Shown here one piece after another: positions 63,213 to 64,000 of a DNA stretch of 64,000 nt. The translations under genes were made by a program, and so were the position numbers. This DNA comes from Rhodococcus globerulus NBRC 14531 (GTDB taxonomy: Bacteria > Actinomycetota > Actinomycetes > Mycobacteriales > Mycobacteriaceae): positions 496,001 through 560,000 of the forward strand of contig NZ_BCWX01000003.1 in assembly GCF_001894805.1 (NCBI RefSeq). The letters run 5' to 3'. Every line of letters begins with the position of its first letter. The first letter of the stretch is position 1. Under the pieces are notes generated by a model, which worked only from the letters and a program-made list of their open reading frames with translations, did not search any database and was not told the DNA's origin.

Positions 63213-64000
63213 ATGAGCAGGCTTCGCTTCGGGTATTTCATGGCACCGTTCCACGTCCCCGGACGTAATCCGACGGCAGCGTTGCAGCGCGATCTCGAAC
63301 TGGTCGAACATCTCGACCGGTTGGGCTACGACGAGGCGTGGTTCGGTGAACATCACTCCGCCGGAAGCGAAATCATTGCATCACCGGAAATCATGATTGC
63401 CGCGGCATCGCAGCGGGCACCGCGAATCCGGTTCGGAACCGGCGTGACGTCGCTGTCGTATCACAATCCTCTGTGGGCAGCTGATCGAATCATGCAGTTG
63501 GACCATCTGACTCACGGTCGCACGATCTTCGGCGTCGGGCCCGGATCGTTGCCCACCGACTCGGCGATGATCGGACTCAATCCGACAGACACGCGAGAGT
63601 TGTTGCAGGAGAATCTCGACATCGTCGTTCGGCTGCTCCGTGGCGAGACGGTATCGGCAAAGACGCGCACTCACGAGTTGTTCGACGCGAAGCTGCAACT
63701 TGCCCCGTATTCGGAGAACGGTATCGAAATAACCGTTGCCGCAGTCGCTTCCCCGACCGGGCCACGCCTGGCCGGCACACATGGTCTGGGTTTGCTGTCC
63801 ATCGGTGCGACCCTGTCCGCCGACGGTTTCGATGCGCTGGCACATCATTGGAACGTGATGGAGGAGCGCGCAGAAGCCAACGGCACCACGGTGGACCGTC
63901 GCAGGTGGTCTCTGGCGGGGCCGTTCCACATCGCGGAAACCGAGGCGGAAGCGCGCAAGCAGGTGGAGTACGGAATCGAGGAGTGGTTCGACTACTTCCA
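63213..64000 (+). CDS. LLM class flavin-dependent oxidoreductase (C-terminal part beyond window)
   Basis: 262 N-terminal residues visible. FGYFMAPFHVPGRNPTAALQ, GYDEAWFGEHHSAGSEIIAS, FGTGVTSLSYHNPLWAADRI, and GRTIFGVGPGSLPTDSAMIG are typical of limonene/alkanal monooxygenase-like LLM enzymes with the EHHS motif. Uses FMNH2 or F420. AAGGAG precedes ATG 63213. It follows a LuxR-type gene by 94 bp. Confidence 0.9.
   Translation, partial: MSRLRFGYFMAPFHVPGRNPTAALQRDLELVEHLDRLGYDEAWFGEHHSAGSEIIASPEIMIAAASQRAPRIRFGTGVTSLSYHNPLWAADRIMQLDHLTHGRTIFGVGPGSLPTDSAMIGLNPTDTRELLQENLDIVVRLLRGETVSAKTRTHELFDAKLQLAPYSENGIEITVAAVASPTGPRLAGTHGLGLLSIGATLSADGFDALAHHWNVMEERAEANGTTVDRRRWSLAGPFHIAETEAEARKQVEYGIEEWFDYF

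Overview
The window looks like the chromosome of a high-GC mycolic-acid actinobacterium, most likely Rhodococcus of the erythropolis/qingshengii type (inference; no database search was possible). The main evidence is a gene order that, from memory, follows the Mycobacterium tuberculosis Rv0858c-Rv0896 segment: dapC, XPB-type helicase with its Rv0862c-type partner, an Rv0863-like small protein, a resuscitation-promoting factor, yccF, cspB-like gene, DUF2771, MFS, DUF3027, DUF2530, MarR, a SpoU methyltransferase, DUF2537, sepH, serC, citA and gltA. GTG starts are common and many genes appear leaderless, with a -10 box 5-8 nt before the start codon.

Layout. 1-3.4 kb: an azlC fragment divergent from an Lrp/AsnC regulator, a VOC protein, an AraC regulator and dapC. 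3.5-9 kb: an AhpD/CMD protein, then a molybdate unit (HTH-TOBE protein, modA, modB, modC) followed by a FUSC membrane protein. 9-11.4 kb: a DUF1269 protein, an AI-2E-type permease and two small unknown proteins. 11.4-18.1 kb: a probable organosulfur scavenging operon (lipoprotein SBP, ATPase, permease, DszA/NtaA-like monooxygenase, MFS, LLM oxidoreductase). Its leader carries a nine-codon ORF with three Cys codons and short hairpins, which suggests cysteine-responsive attenuation. 18-26 kb: DUF3239, a secreted M19-like hydrolase, the XPB helicase pair, and between the pair three small unannotated genes on the minus strand, two of which resemble each other.

26-37 kb: an rpf gene behind a ydaO-type (c-di-AMP) riboswitch and a perfect CRP palindrome, cell-envelope and cold-shock genes, a glutaminyl cyclase-like lipoprotein, DUF3027, a sacsin-type ATPase whose 5' end lacks an ordinary start codon, a PAP2 phosphatase and a purine permease. 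37-52 kb: MarR and TetR regulators with clear palindromes, TrmH, sepH, serC, an iron-siderophore SBP, two citrate synthases (citA, gltA), pdxH, an aldose epimerase and an FKBP.

53-64 kb: a drug-type ABC exporter divergent from its TetR regulator across a 46-bp palindrome; a SorC-type regulator broken by a one-base shift in a seven-base homopolymer; the glycerol operon glpF-glpK-glpD with three copies of a TGCAC-N4-GTGCA operator and a CRP-like site; an LtrA-family protein; a LuxR-type regulator; and the start of an LLM oxidoreductase cut by the window edge. No rRNA, tRNA, CRISPR array, insertion sequence or prophage was seen.
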